Assembly: GCA_017871115.1 (NCBI GenBank)
Contig: JAFCIZ010000002.1
Span: forward strand, 3,307,501-3,371,500
DNA length: 64,000 nt
Reading direction: 5' to 3'
DNA from: Cunninghamella blakesleeana
Lineage: Eukaryota > Mucoromycota > Mucoromycetes > Mucorales > Cunninghamellaceae
How positions within the stretch are numbered: position 1 is the stretch's first letter; the number at the start of each line of letters is the position of its first letter. The notes beneath the pieces were generated by a model. It made no database searches. It was not told the DNA's origin and saw nothing but the letters and a program-made list of their open reading frames with translations. Shown here piece after piece: positions 49,946 to 62,450 of this stretch. Position numbers and translations under genes: made by a program.

Positions 49946-51645
49946 ATTTTTTAATTTGTTTATGAGAAGTTAAGCAAAAAAAAAAAAAAAAGGAATAAGT
50001 GAAGAAAAAATAACAACATAAAAAAATTTATATAGAGAAAAAAAATTGGATTTCCGCCTATAATTTTTTTCTGGTGCTTTTAACGAACGAAATTTTTTAG
50101 GCACACATACTATATGTGTTTTTTCCTCTATCATAGATTGGTATTTAACATGTATTTTTTGGTTAAAGATCAATTTATTTTTATTTTATATATATATATA
50201 TAAACTGACTTGAAAAAATTTAATAAATATATGTTTTAAATATATTGTCAGTTTTATTGAATAAATAAAAATAGGTCATGGTAAAATTCACAAATCGACA
50301 TAGAATTTTTTTATCTTATGAATTGATATTACATATAAAAATAAATAAATGGAAAAATTTAATAAATTTCATGAAATTTCCTTTCTTCTTTTTTTGTCTT
50401 CCATTAATTTTGCTATAACTAATCAAAGAGGTAACAAAGATAAGGGGAGGAAATGAATAAAAAAAAATTAACTGCAAGACAGAGAATATAGCACCATCAA
50501 AATCCATCACGCAGCATTAAAATCACTACATATAGAAATTAACCAAGTATTGGTAGACTAATGGTATAAAAATTAGGTGTAATACCCTTTATCAAATAAG
50601 TAAATAATTACAAGATAAAAAGAGTCGAACCATCTTGAATAAAAAAGAAGATCATTACCAATGAAAACAATCGAGAATGAAAAATCACAAAAGGTCAGTT
50701 AAGGATCTTAATAATCTTATTAATTTGAGCAAATAGATTTATAGATTAATTTCGTTATATAACAGAATTTATTAAAATAGAAAAAATGACATTTAGCATA
50801 AAAAGAATAAACTCCTATTTACCAAAAATTCAAAAAAAACATCGCCAATATATATATATATATATATATATAAATAATAAAAAGACCAAATATATATAAT
50901 AACTAATACGTAACAGCGTTTACTATAAAATAAATAGTTCTCAGTATAAAAAATATAATTCGCTTAAAAAAGAAATTGTAAGAGCACGAAAAAAGTATTA
51001 TTCATTTTTTACCTGTCTAATTTTTTTTTAACTTAACATTATACTCTGCTTATAATAATAATTCTATTATTTTAAAGCTATAAGTGGATTAAATTTTTTT
51101 TTTTTGGAATGAAATATGAGAGACAAGTAAGTGAGGAATAAGAAGCTAACATGATAAAAAATATAGAATACTAATTTCCTTTTATGGGTTCTACATCGTG
51201 TAGCTAAGAGTCCTTATAAAAATAGTGCCCCCATAGACATGATTTTAATAGCATGTTCCATCTACTTTCAAATAAACTTTCTAATCTTTTCCCCCTCTTC
51301 CTAAAACCAGTAATGATGTTTATGGCTAATATAGTACCTTTTGTATGGTTTTTATTATTTATTTTTTATTTTTATTCAATAAATCGATTATGATAGCACT
51401 CCATGGCTTGGCCGCCTTTTTTTATGTTATTTCTGTTCATATTTTATTATTGTTTTTTGGTTTATATATATGTATATCAATCTATCTGTTAAAGACTTGA
51501 TAAATCTAATGGATAAGCTAATGAAATGAGAATAATAAAAAGAAAAAGCAAATTGGTATATTAATATTTTTTTTAAACTTTTTATACTATTTTATTTATT
51601 TAAATAACCTATTCTATTTGTTCATTTTTACAGTCGGTTTTTTAT
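49946..51645. other. intergenic, 1.7 kb, no gene seen
   Basis: Upstream region of Rrp4 and 3' region of the verprolin gene. Short open frames on the minus strand (49970-50173, 50316-50510) are Phe/Lys-rich and lack conserved features. A GTTCGAC-like box near 50626 lacks the arms of a tRNA. Slightly GC-richer bases lie at 51180-51300. Nothing else seen. Confidence 0.5.
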
Positions 51646-53142
51646 TTATTTTTTATTTAATTTACCATTTCCTCGAAGTTCACCACTTGGATATACTCGT
51701 CTGATGTTAGATTTAAATTGTCTAGGAGAAGGAAAAGAAGAAATTGGACGGAATTGGAAACGACCATTTCCTTCTGTTAATGATGGTTGTTGTTTAGGAG
51801 TTGAAGATGTTGTGTTATGCCGATTTAATTGCCCAGGAAGCGTAGGGGGTGGAGGTAAGGTAGATCTTGGTGATGAATAAGTAGATGCTGTTGTTTTAGC
51901 TCGATTAAGAAAAGGTGGTGGAGGAGGAGGTGATGATGATGATGAAATCGTATTATTATTCGAATTTGTTGCAGGTGGAGGAGGAGGAGGAGGTGGTGGT
52001 GGTGGAATGCCAGATGAAGTATTATTATTGTTACTTACTGGAGGTGGAGGAATAGATGAGTGATCCCTTTGTGAAGTAGATGATGAGCGAGGACGGCCAG
52101 GTGGCAATGGTGGTGGTACAGCAAGATTAGATGATGATGATGAATTATTATTAGTTTGATCACTTGGTGGTGGTATTTGTGGTATAGATCGAGTAGGAAA
52201 GCTTGGAATAGCTCTCGAAGGAGCTCGAGAAGGTGAACCTATTGGTTTTGCAGGGCTTCCAGATCCAGATCCAGGAGGTGGTGGTGGTGGTGGTATAGGT
52301 CGTTGAGGAGAACTATTTGATCTTGATCTACCAGGTGTTATGGTTGATAAATGAGAAGATGATACTGCTGGTCCAGATCCAGATCCAGGGGGTGGAGGAG
52401 GAGGGGGTGGAGGAGGAGGAGGAGGAGCTCCAGTTGAAATATTATTATTATTATTATTATTATTATATGCTGAAGTTGTAGTTGGTGGAGGTGGAGGCGG
52501 AGGGGGTGGAGCTCCAGTAGGAATAGCAGGTGTAGCACGCCCAGGTATAGGTGGAGGTTTAAAAGATCTTGGTAATGTATTATTTAATGGTTTACTTGCT
52601 ACTGATGGTCTAATAGATGAAGGAAGTTGAGGTGGTGGGGGAGCTATTTAAAAAATAATAACAATAAAGAAAAAGAAGAAAGTAAAAGATATTAATATAC
52701 TAACATATATATTTTTATATATAGTTATATTTATAGATCCTTTATATATTCATTACTAGTAGATGTTTCTCTTCCTGTAGGTATAGCAGGGCCTTTTGTT
52801 TTTCGTAAAGTAGGCATTCCTTGACTAAATAAACCACCAAGTTGGGGTCCATTATTAATAGGAGGTGCTGAGGCAGATTGAGATGAGGATTGTGAACTTG
52901 GCATCATAGGAGGTGGACGTGCCATACCACCAGCTGGTGCACTTGATTTAGTTACTAAATATCGATTAAAAAAAATACGTTTATTAATACCAAAGTTAAA
53001 ATATACATGTTTAAATAATCTATAATACTATTATTTATCTCATTCTACCTCCTCCAGATACTAAAGGGGCTGATCTGTCATTTGTTTCTGTTTTTTTCAG
53101 TTTTCTTCCCTTTTGAATTTGTGACAAGAGGGCCGAATCCAT
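51646..53142 (-). CDS. VRP1: verprolin / WASP-interacting protein
   Basis: Proline-rich actin regulator that binds G-actin by its WH2 motif and partners the Arp2/3 activator WASP (Las17) at endocytic patches. Three exons in transcript order, 53142-53049, 52954-52757 and 52643-51646, give 429 residues. The WH2 motif is at the extreme N-terminus (MDSALLSQIQKGRKLKKT), as in verprolins. GLFSQGMPTLRKTKG resembles a second, weaker WH2-like segment (about residues 75-90). The remainder is polyproline blocks of 7-13 residues separated by Ser/Asn/Gly linkers (for example [19 protein letters not shown]). The C-terminal segment NGRFQFRPISSFPSPRQF fits the WASP-binding tail of WIP proteins. A donor-like GTAAAT just before the stop leaves the last six codons slightly uncertain. 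Confidence 0.93.
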
Positions 53143-53402
53143 TTTATCAGTATAATTTATTATATTTTAAAGAGAAAGAAAGAAGTCGAAGAAAAAAAAT
53201 AGCCAAGTCTTTAAATTTAAATTTAAAAAATTGGCCGAGCTCCGAAAAAAAAAAAAAAAAATGATGCTCAATTACTTTTTTTTACTTTTTTACACCTTTA
53301 TAAAAAGATATTTATTTACTATATAGCATATGTTTATAATTATTATTTCTTCAATAAATAAAGTAAAATAATATACAAATATGTGTATATTATATGAAAA
53401 AA

Positions 53403-54565
53403 TCATTTTTGTTGTTTAGCATGTTGAACTTCTCTAAAGGTTTGATAATACTGAGTTATAGCAGGTGGTAATTTAGGATGAGCATTTTCGGGAAGAAGAT
53501 ATTGATCTAATTTTTCTCCAAGGAAATGGAAAGTATCACGCATATAAGATGAAGTATAATAGCGCATTCTAATAAAATGGCCAAAAAGTAATACTGAAAA
53601 GATGGTTGATTTAAAACTAAAATAATAACAAAGGGAAAAAAAAGATAAATATATTGAATGATCACCCCATATATATATATATATATATATATATTATTTC
53701 ATTATTTTATGACCTCGAATAACTTACACAAAAAGACCTAGAACTAAACGACCCATCACTACAAAGACTTCATATTTTGCTACTAAATGCATGGATACGG
53801 AGTAATTTTGATCTGCTAAAGCTTTAAGTTTATCGCCAAGAGATGCTGCGTGAGGTGCAAAAGCAGGGATTAAATGACCTTGAGTAAATTGAGCCACATG
53901 AAACAATGAGTAAACAAAGAAGGGCACCAATGATACTAAAAAATAGTAACAGTATATAATATATAATAAATTAAAACATCTTTTCACTTTTTTTTCTTTT
54001 CATTTCTCCTTATATATATATATTTATCATTGCTTACCTGCAATACGTTTTGTCCATAAGAAATAAAGGGCTATTAATAAATATTGTGTGTTTTCGTCCA
54101 ATAAGATCCTTTTAAAGTTAATATCATTTTTCTTGAAGGCAGGCTATTTCATATTTTAAAAATGAAGTAGATAAAAATCATATCCAAAATAACATATATA
54201 AGAAAATCATTATGTATATTTATAGCACTTTCCTTTTTTCTTTTTTCTTGTATTATATTATATTATATTTTATTGACTTACACTATAAGCATTAAATAAA
54301 GTAATTGAATAACTTGCAACAGAAGCTAAATAAGCGAGTCGATAAAAATAGGTATTAGGATGAAAGAGAGCAAGAGATAAAAAGAAAGCAAGACCAGTTG
54401 CAACTGTGATAGCATGGCCTACAAACCAGCCAAAGTGTAAAGGCTATATATAACGCGTTAGACAAATCATAAAGCTAGTTTTTATTCATATCTTTTATAT
54501 ATATATATAAATGTATTATAAAAAAGTATTACATTGATATGAGTTTTGTTTGTGGTTTCAGTCAT
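53403..54565 (-). CDS. TMEM33/Pom33-family membrane protein
   Basis: Multi-pass ER and nuclear-envelope protein of the TMEM33/Pom33/Tts1 family, which helps shape ER tubules and place nuclear pores. Five exons in transcript order, 54565-54533, 54443-54282, 54143-54038, 53935-53728 and 53616-53403, give 240 residues. Hydrophobic segments are HFGWFVGHAITVATGLAFFL, YRLAYLASVASYSITLF, RILLDENTQYLLIALYFLW and VSLVPFFVYSLFHVAQF. The family region YEVFVVMGRLVLGLFVFKSTIFSVLLFGHFIRMRY pattern spans the last junction, followed by a polar tail ending in AKQQK. It reads in the same direction as verprolin, with about 260 bases between its stop and the verprolin start. Confidence 0.9.
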
Positions 54566-55698
54566 TATATTAAAGGGTAGTATATTTTTTAAAAAAATAA
54601 AAAAAATGAAAAAGTGGAAGAAGAAGAAAAAAGGAAATTTTTGTCTCCCAAAATTTTTTAAATCAAAATCTGTCTGGGGTTTAAATAAGATCAGCTAAAC
54701 TAAACATAAAATTTTTTTTTCCTTCTTTTAAAACTTATATATCTTATACGTAGTAAGTTATAAAGTGTACATATTATTTTATTATTTTTAATTTATCGCT
54801 GGTAATATTTATAAAATTTATGAACGTTTTAAAAAAGGATTTTTATTTATCGAGTTAAAAAAAAGCTCCACCAAAACTTATTTTAAAAACCAGGTCAAAC
54901 TTTATCATCATTACATGCTCTTTTTTTCTTTTTCTTTTTTATTTAAAAAGCTTACCTTACATATAAAAATGATGATCATTTTAGTAAATATATGATGTGT
55001 ACGTACGTATTATAACAAACTAAAATGGAAACTAAAATAATCGATCTATGTAATTTCTAACATCATATATTACTATTAATGGCATGTTGATACTACTTTA
55101 TTTTATTTACTGATTCTGTACTACCTTACATTTCATCGTTGAAAGATACGTTAACAAAAAAAAAAAAAAATAACATTCAAGAAGCTTTTTCAGCATAAAT
55201 GGTCATTTTATTTTTTTATTATTAACTCACATAATAAATTTAAAAGTGTAACCATATTTTTTAAAAAAATAATTGAACACCGCCTGAAAAAAAAAAAAAA
55301 GATTCGGATAAGGCAAATTTTTTTTTTTTTGCGCTTCATTTTTCTTTTTCTTTTCATCTCTTCATCAATAACTTTCTTTGTATTTTACTTTCCTTAATCA
55401 TTTTATAATTTCCTCACTCTTTTAACAAGTTATACTCATTATTGTAAGTAATGATCCAATAATATTTATGATTAACATTAATATTGATAATATACATAAT
55501 AAAAAATTAATTATTTTTTTTCTTTTTTTTCTTTTTATTTCTATTTCTATTTCTATTTCTATTTTTAGTATTCTTATATATATAATATAAATATAATATA
55601 ATATTTATTTTTTTTATATTGTGTGAATATTATAATAACCTTCTTACAACAAAAAGAAAGAAAAGCAAAAGAATATACGTGTTTTTTTTTATTGGATA
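54566..55698. other. divergent intergenic region TMEM33 / apyrase
   Basis: About 1.1 kb holding both promoters. It includes several A- or T-homopolymers beside GC-bearing patches (ACCGCCTG at 55279-55286, GATTCGGATAAGG at 55301-55313). The last 300 bases before the apyrase start are pyrimidine-rich and contain a TTTCTA repeat. No coding sequence seen. Confidence 0.55.
55538..55561. repeat. (TTTCTA)4 repeat in apyrase leader
   Basis: Four consecutive TTTCTA units in the pyrimidine-rich promoter or leader of the apyrase gene. Confidence 0.8.
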
Positions 55699-58575
55699 AT
55701 GTCTAATGTTGAATTGAAAAAGCGACGACCATTAACAACTCCTTTAAATGATGCAGATTGGGAAAACAACAGAAAGTATGGTGTTATTATTGATGCAGGA
55801 TCATCTGGGTCACGTATTTACGTTTATTCTTGGAAAGATCATGAATATTTAAAAGGTATACATACGCTAGAGGAATTAAAAGGCAATATTCCTATCGTCG
55901 AACGAGCGGATAAACACGGTTTAAAATGGACTCATAGAGTAGAGCCTGGCATATCGACTTATGGATCAAAACCAAACGACATAAATGAACATTTAAAAGA
56001 ATTATTGGATTTTGCCCTAGAGGTAGTACCAAGTCATCAGCAGTTACATACTCCTGTCTTTTTAATGGCTACCGCTGGGGTTCGTCTATTGCCTAATGAT
56101 GTACAAGGAACTTTAATGAAGGCTACTTGTGATTATATTAAAGAAACTACTCCTTTTTTTATCAGTAATTGTGATACTCATATTCGAGCCATTCCTGGGG
56201 AATTAGAAGGTGCCTATGGCTGGGTAGCAATTAATTATCTTATGGGCGGATTTGATGCAAGTATACAACCTTCTTCTCACCAGCAGCAACAACAACAACA
56301 GCATACGTTTGGATTTTTAGATATGGGTGGGGCAAGTGCTCAGATTGCTTTTGAACCTGAACATCATCAAAAAGAAGAACATAGTAATGATTTGACAAAA
56401 ATTCATCTAAGAACTTTGGATGGCCGGGCTTTGGATTATGATGTTTTTGTCACTACCTTTTTAGGCTATGGTAGTAACGAAGCAAGGAGAAGATATTTAG
56501 AACATCGGGTGAAAATGGTATTTGATGCTCAATTACAACAACAACAGCAACAGCAGGAAGGTGGAGGGAAACTCAGTAATAAAAAACAAATGGATTTATT
56601 AGATGATCACCACCGTTTACCTTTAGATGACCCTTGCTTACCTTTAAATTTGGAAATTACCGATTCTCATTCAACTAGTGTTACGTTACAATTAAAAGGA
56701 ACAGGTCAATTTGATAAATGTTTAGAAGCCACGTTACCTTTATTAAATAAACACGCAGCATGTCCTACCTTGCCTTGTTTATTTGATGGAATCCATACAC
56801 CTAAAATAGATTGGTCAATTCATAAGTTTGTTGGCATTTCTGAATATTGGTATAGTTCCCATGATGTTTTAGGATTAGGCGGTGTGTATGATTTTGTGGA
56901 ATATGAAAAGAAAGCAACTGCATTTTGTTCAAAAGATTGGGAATCAGAAGTTAAAGAACATCCTGACTGGGATCCTGTAGAAATTCAAAGGTACCAATTA
57001 CAATGTTTTAAATCGGCTTGGATTGTGAATGTGTTACATAGTGGGATTGAAGTTCCTCGTATTATTGACTCAAATAATAATAGTAATGGTGCTATTCATG
57101 ATGGTTTGAATGCTATGACAACAACGATCAATAGTGATGGGACTACAACAATGATAGAAAAATGGAAAGAGCAATCTATAGAAAGTGTGGAAGATAAAAA
57201 TTGGAATCCTCCTTTTCAAAGTATTGACACTATTAACGATATTCAAGTCTCTTGGACGTTAGGTGCTATGCTGCTTCATGTTGCAAATCAAATACCTTTA
57301 TTGGAAAATGAAGATGGTATGGGCGGTGGGCATAGCAGTGACGATGAATTACCGCACCCTATTGCTGATGGTGTAGAACTTCCTCCAGAAGATAACACTC
57401 ATCCCCCTCCTATACATGATATTAACAACAGCAATAACAATAATTGGCAATCCATTCCTGATGATAGTAATTACATTAATAGTTCATGGTGGGATTTAGG
57501 TAATACAGTATCAGTGATTGGGCTTTTTGGTATGCTATTTGTTTTATTTGGTGTGGTGTTATGGGAATGGTATAGACAGACTAAAAAACGTAGACGTAAT
57601 GAATATCGACGTGTGGATACAAATGGTGGCATTTTAGGAAATGTATCAGCAACAACTACGACATCAACTTCAATGTCATCCTTATTGGCTGGTCCTTTCC
57701 GATTAATGAAAAATATAGCAATTAGTCCAATGGTCTTTTTAAAATATTGGACATCACGAATTATACCTTTTCGATCTGGTAGTTCTTCTATGGTAGGTAA
57801 TAATAATTTAGCGCCCTCCTCCTCTACGGAACCTATATATCAAATAGATATGGCTGGTATAAGTAATGATGGATTAGAACAATTGGAAATGAATAATCAA
57901 CACATCATGAGTAATATCAACAACGGCAATATCAATAATAATACTGGTATGGATAACATGACAATACCGATTTATGACCAACAGTTGGCACAACAACAGC
58001 AACAACAGCTGAATGGAAGCTTAGGTATATCTAATAAAACATCAAGTATGATATCAATGAAATATTGGCAAAAGAAAAGATATAGTGGAGATAGTCATCA
58101 TATATCACAAATTATGCAACCTGGCTACAATAACAACAACAACAATAGCAATAATGATATGATTCATGGATTTCGTAATGGATCTACTTCAGCGGTTGGG
58201 TTACCGAACAGAACTCATAGCTCGTCCAGTTTAATTGCAAGAACAGGCTCTCCTAGTATTATATCTGATGTGCAAACTAATACATCTATGACAAGATCAA
58301 GATCTAGAGTTGGGTTCACTATTCATGAAACATCCGATGAGGATGATTATATCAATTATAGCGGTGGTGCGATGAACACAATACTAAATAGCTCTTCTTC
58401 TACTACTACAGTTAGTGGCGGTGATATTCCTTCTTCATCAGATTTACATAGATTTACATCTATATCAAGAACTCCTTCTCCTTCTATAGCCATGAGCAAT
58501 TTTTCTAAAAGATCAACAAATAGTACAGCTCCAAGTCCTAAAGGTAGTCCTAGGAATAGTTTAGAAAAGATGTAA
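55699..58575 (+). CDS. YND1: Golgi apyrase / nucleoside diphosphatase (GDA1-CD39, Ynd1-like)
   Basis: Hydrolyses nucleoside di- and triphosphates in the Golgi lumen, supporting nucleotide-sugar exchange for glycosylation. Single exon, 958 residues. Apyrase regions: ACR1 IDAGSSGSRIYVYSW (about 31-45), ACR2 MATAGVRLLP, ACR3 GELEGAYGWVAINYLMG, ACR4 FLDMGGASAQIAFE. The one strong membrane segment lies near residues 600-620 (VIGLFGMLFVLFGVVLW), followed by a basic stop-transfer (KKRRRNEYRR). There is no N-terminal signal anchor, as in Ynd1. About 330 residues of Ser/Asn/Gln-rich, presumably cytosolic tail follow, much longer than in the yeast protein (about 630 residues in total). PolyGln runs also interrupt the luminal domain. 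It is the only long gene here without introns. Confidence 0.93.
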   Translation: MSNVELKKRRPLTTPLNDADWENNRKYGVIIDAGSSGSRIYVYSWKDHEYLKGIHTLEELKGNIPIVERADKHGLKWTHRVEPGISTYGSKPNDINEHLKELLDFALEVVPSHQQLHTPVFLMATAGVRLLPNDVQGTLMKATCDYIKETTPFFISNCDTHIRAIPGELEGAYGWVAINYLMGGFDASIQPSSHQQQQQQQHTFGFLDMGGASAQIAFEPEHHQKEEHSNDLTKIHLRTLDGRALDYDVFVTTFLGYGSNEARRRYLEHRVKMVFDAQLQQQQQQQEGGGKLSNKKQMDLLDDHHRLPLDDPCLPLNLEITDSHSTSVTLQLKGTGQFDKCLEATLPLLNKHAACPTLPCLFDGIHTPKIDWSIHKFVGISEYWYSSHDVLGLGGVYDFVEYEKKATAFCSKDWESEVKEHPDWDPVEIQRYQLQCFKSAWIVNVLHSGIEVPRIIDSNNNSNGAIHDGLNAMTTTINSDGTTTMIEKWKEQSIESVEDKNWNPPFQSIDTINDIQVSWTLGAMLLHVANQIPLLENEDGMGGGHSSDDELPHPIADGVELPPEDNTHPPPIHDINNSNNNNWQSIPDDSNYINSSWWDLGNTVSVIGLFGMLFVLFGVVLWEWYRQTKKRRRNEYRRVDTNGGILGNVSATTTTSTSMSSLLAGPFRLMKNIAISPMVFLKYWTSRIIPFRSGSSSMVGNNNLAPSSSTEPIYQIDMAGISNDGLEQLEMNNQHIMSNINNGNINNNTGMDNMTIPIYDQQLAQQQQQQLNGSLGISNKTSSMISMKYWQKKRYSGDSHHISQIMQPGYNNNNNNSNNDMIHGFRNGSTSAVGLPNRTHSSSSLIARTGSPSIISDVQTNTSMTRSRSRVGFTIHETSDEDDYINYSGGAMNTILNSSSSTTTVSGGDIPSSSDLHRFTSISRTPSPSIAMSNFSKRSTNSTAPSPKGSPRNSLEKM

Positions 58576-59672
58576 AAAAAAGAAAAAAAAGGAAAAGGAA
58601 AAAAAAATATTATAATTGCTTTATTTTATTTATATATATATATTTATACACATACACACCTTTAATTATCATATAATTACACGCATTTTTATATATTATT
58701 ATGTATTTTTACTTTACATACATACATACATACATATATATATATATACATATATATGTATATATTATTATTATTATTATTATAATTACTATTATTATTA
58801 CTATTATTATTGCTATATATATTTATATATTCTTATATATATATAACTAATATTATTATTATTTACTTTTTATTTTTTTACGTATTTATTTTATTTAATT
58901 TTCTTTTCTAAAGATTTATTATAATATATAATTACTTTGTTAAATACCCTTATATATTCATTCACTTAAATAGTTATAGTTATTAGTTAATCTTTTTTAT
59001 ATAAATAATTTATTTATTAAAAACTAGCTTTATTTTTGAAAAAAAGAGAAAAATAGATGTTTCACCATGTGATATTTCTAAATTTGTTGACAATATTGGA
59101 TGTTGGTTTTTTTAAGGGTTCATTATTATTAGCACTTTCTCTCAATATTTACTTGATTTTGATATAAATAAATGAAAATCCTAGATTATGTAAGAGAAAG
59201 AGAAAAAAAGTTTTTTTTTTTTTGGAAAAAGGATCATTTTATAATACGTGGATATTGCACAAATTATAATACGTAATATTATTATTTTTATCATGTATAT
59301 TAATAATAAATAGAATAAATACGATATATATATATATATATATTATGCTCTATATCAAGTATTTTGTTTGCTTTTCTATTAATATATAGATATAAATCGT
59401 AAAAATGTCATTTATTGAATAATGTACACAAGTTTAATAGTCTGTACTTTGATCATCATTACCATCTCTATATATAAACTATCCTCGGGAACACATATTT
59501 AAATATCCAATCTCAGCGGCTTATGTAATAGCTGAGTTATTTTTTTTTTACTGGACCCTTTTTGAAAAGATTTTTTTTCTTAAATTGAACTTTTTTCTTC
59601 TTCTTTTCTCTTTCCTTTTATTTTTTTATTATATGTAAAAATAAAATATTATATACACATACATATATATAT
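58576..59672. other. intergenic, 1.1 kb, no gene seen
   Basis: Starts with TA, CATA and TTA microsatellites (58720-58810) in the apyrase 3' UTR, whose Tyr/Ile frame (58616-58846) is a repeat artefact. The far end, T-rich with TA repeats, is the promoter of the Zn2Cys6 gene. Confidence 0.6.
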
Positions 59673-62131
59673 ATGAATATTAAAGCACAGGACCCTACGG
59701 CTCATAAGCCAAAAAGAATGAAAGTATCTCGTGCTTGTTATACTTGCAGAGTGAAGAAAATTAAAGTAAGCATTACTGTTCTATATAACTAAATATATTA
59801 ATATATTTGAATGTACTAATCAGTTAAATTTCTTCTTTTATAATTACTATTCTTCTTCTTTTACTTATCTATTATTCTTTAGTGTGATGGCATTGCGCCC
59901 GTTTGTATGCAGGTAGTTTAAGCTAAATATTATTTTTATGAATTTGTTTATATATTTTATTTTTTCCTTTATAAAATTAATTCACACGTTATTTTTATAT
60001 TATATTTTATTACTGGTTTTTTTTTTATTATCTTTCTGGCTTCCTTTCTTTCTAGTGCAAAGGTAAGATAAAAATAATAGTTAATATATATAAACACAAA
60101 CAAATGATATGTACTAATTAATTAATTTATTATTTATTTTTTACTATCTACTAATTACTATTTATTACAACTGAAATAGCTCGTCAGCGACCTTGCTCAT
60201 TTTCAGGTGATGTCAGTAATGAAGTTATCTCAATCAATCCCTCATACCCTTTATCACCTACATTAACAGCTCAGCATAAAGACCAATTAATATCAACTCA
60301 GGGAAATAATGGTAACAATGGTGAAAACAGTATTGATTTAATTTTAATAAAGAAAGAAAAACAGGCTATGGAAACGACGACTCACACTCTAGATACACTC
60401 AGTCAAACATGGCCCGGTTGCGAATTTGATGAACAAGGAATATATCCAGTAACACCGGTTAATAATAATAATAATAATAATAATAATCACAATAACAATA
60501 ATGGTAGTAATGGTAACGGTACAATGCCATGGCAATCTTCTTCCTCCACTTCTACTACAACCTCAGCCTCTCAACCAGAATTTCCACCTTTATCCTTTTT
60601 TTTAGTGAACAGAATAGTTCAAGAGGATGACCATCAACATGATTTTCAACACCAAAATATGAAATCGCCCATTATCAATCAACACTTGATATCATTATAC
60701 TATCGTCATCGATACAAGTTTTTGCCTCTCATACCAAAGGAAACTTTTTTTGCTTTAATCCATAAACCTTCCTCACATGCTATGATTACACCCTTTTTAT
60801 TAAATACCATGTATGCTCATGCCGCTCAATGTACAACTTCTTTGTCTTCGGATAGTGATGAATATGCCAAGGTAGCTAAATCCATGATCGATAGTTATTT
60901 AGATAAACCTCATCTCACCACCATTATCGCCTTGTGTCTTTTATCATTGTATGAATCCAATCGTCACGGGTATGCGAATTCATCATGCCAATCTTCAATG
61001 TATAGTACTATGGCTTTTAAAATGTGTTATGATTTGGGACTTCATCAGCTTCAGCAAAATAGAAATTACCATCACGACCCGAAATTAAACGCATTAAAAC
61101 AAAGGGTAATTTGGTGCTGTTTTTGTTTGGATAAATGGATTAGTTTGAGTACAAATCAACCTTGGATAATGCATTCGAATGATATGATCAACATGAACTT
61201 ACCTACGGCGAGAACTTTAGATATGGAAGGTATACAGATGGACCGCGACGAACAGAACGTAATGGAGTATTTATTAGCTTTTATTCAACTGAGTCAGCTA
61301 GGTGAATCTATGTTAATTTCAACAAATACACTATCTGTTATGCATATAGATCAACAATTGTTATCTTTTTTACAAAGATTACCAGCTTCTTTGCATTGGA
61401 CTCCTTTGCCTACTGCTGATTCTTTATCTTCACCAGTCTCTTCTTTATATCAACCTATTCCCTCTCACCCACCACATAATCCTATGGTTGCTCAATTACA
61501 TCTTATTTTTAATTTATTACATTTAACATTACTTGTAAAATCTTTATTGGCAAATGATAATAGTTTTCATCAGGATATTCTCAAACTAAATAATATTAAC
61601 AATCATCATCAGCCAAATAAAAGTAATGAAGCGATTACTTTACAACGATGTGCTACTGTAGCTACCAATATTACTCAACTAGGCTGTGCACTAACAGACC
61701 AAACTAACTTTATATTTTCCTATCGTCTGGTCACTTTATCTCTTATGCTGGCGATCCGTGTACATTTAATTCAATGTTATTCTATTATTCAATCCAAGGC
61801 TGATGAACACTTTCGTATGGCTAAGCATGGAAGGTTAATGTTTCAGCGATCTTTACGCTCAATACGGTCCTTATTACAATCAAGAGTCATTCATGGTGTG
61901 GATGCTTTCTCTCGTTCATTAGAAAAAATGTTATCTACTTTAACTATTTCTCTTTTACCTACAACCCGTCCTAATAGCAATAATAATAATAATAATAATA
62001 ACCATAGTCATCATCAGCAACAGCATCATAATATTACTTCTGCCAATTTATTCAATAAGCCAATTAATGTAAATTCACCTCTTTCCCACTCTCCATTGTC
62101 ATATATGAATGATAATAATAACAACAATAGC

Positions 62132-62165
<34 letters not shown>

Positions 62166-62413
62166 GTAATCATGCTCAACATAATTATTTAGAAGGAGCA
62201 GAACAAAGTGCAGCGGAAATATTATCTAATGCTTTTAATACAAATCATATATATACATCATCATCATCAACAGCAACAACAACAACAACAGCACCATCAT
62301 CTACTTCAACATCGCCTACCATTTCTACTTTATCCATTTCAAAAAATAACAATGTAACCTCAACTAGCATCACTAATAGTAATAATAATGATAACAATGA
62401 TAATAATAACAGA

Positions 62414-62450
<37 letters not shown>

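Noticed and set aside
49970..50510. Two short minus-strand frames upstream of Rrp4
   Set aside because: Phe- and Lys-rich, no splice partner, in promoter sequence.
50620..50640. GTCGAACC box resembling a tRNA T-arm
   Set aside because: Only a short CAAGAT/ATCTTG hairpin surrounds it; no cloverleaf.
58616..58846. 76-codon Tyr/Ile frame
   Set aside because: Direct translation of TA and TTA microsatellites.
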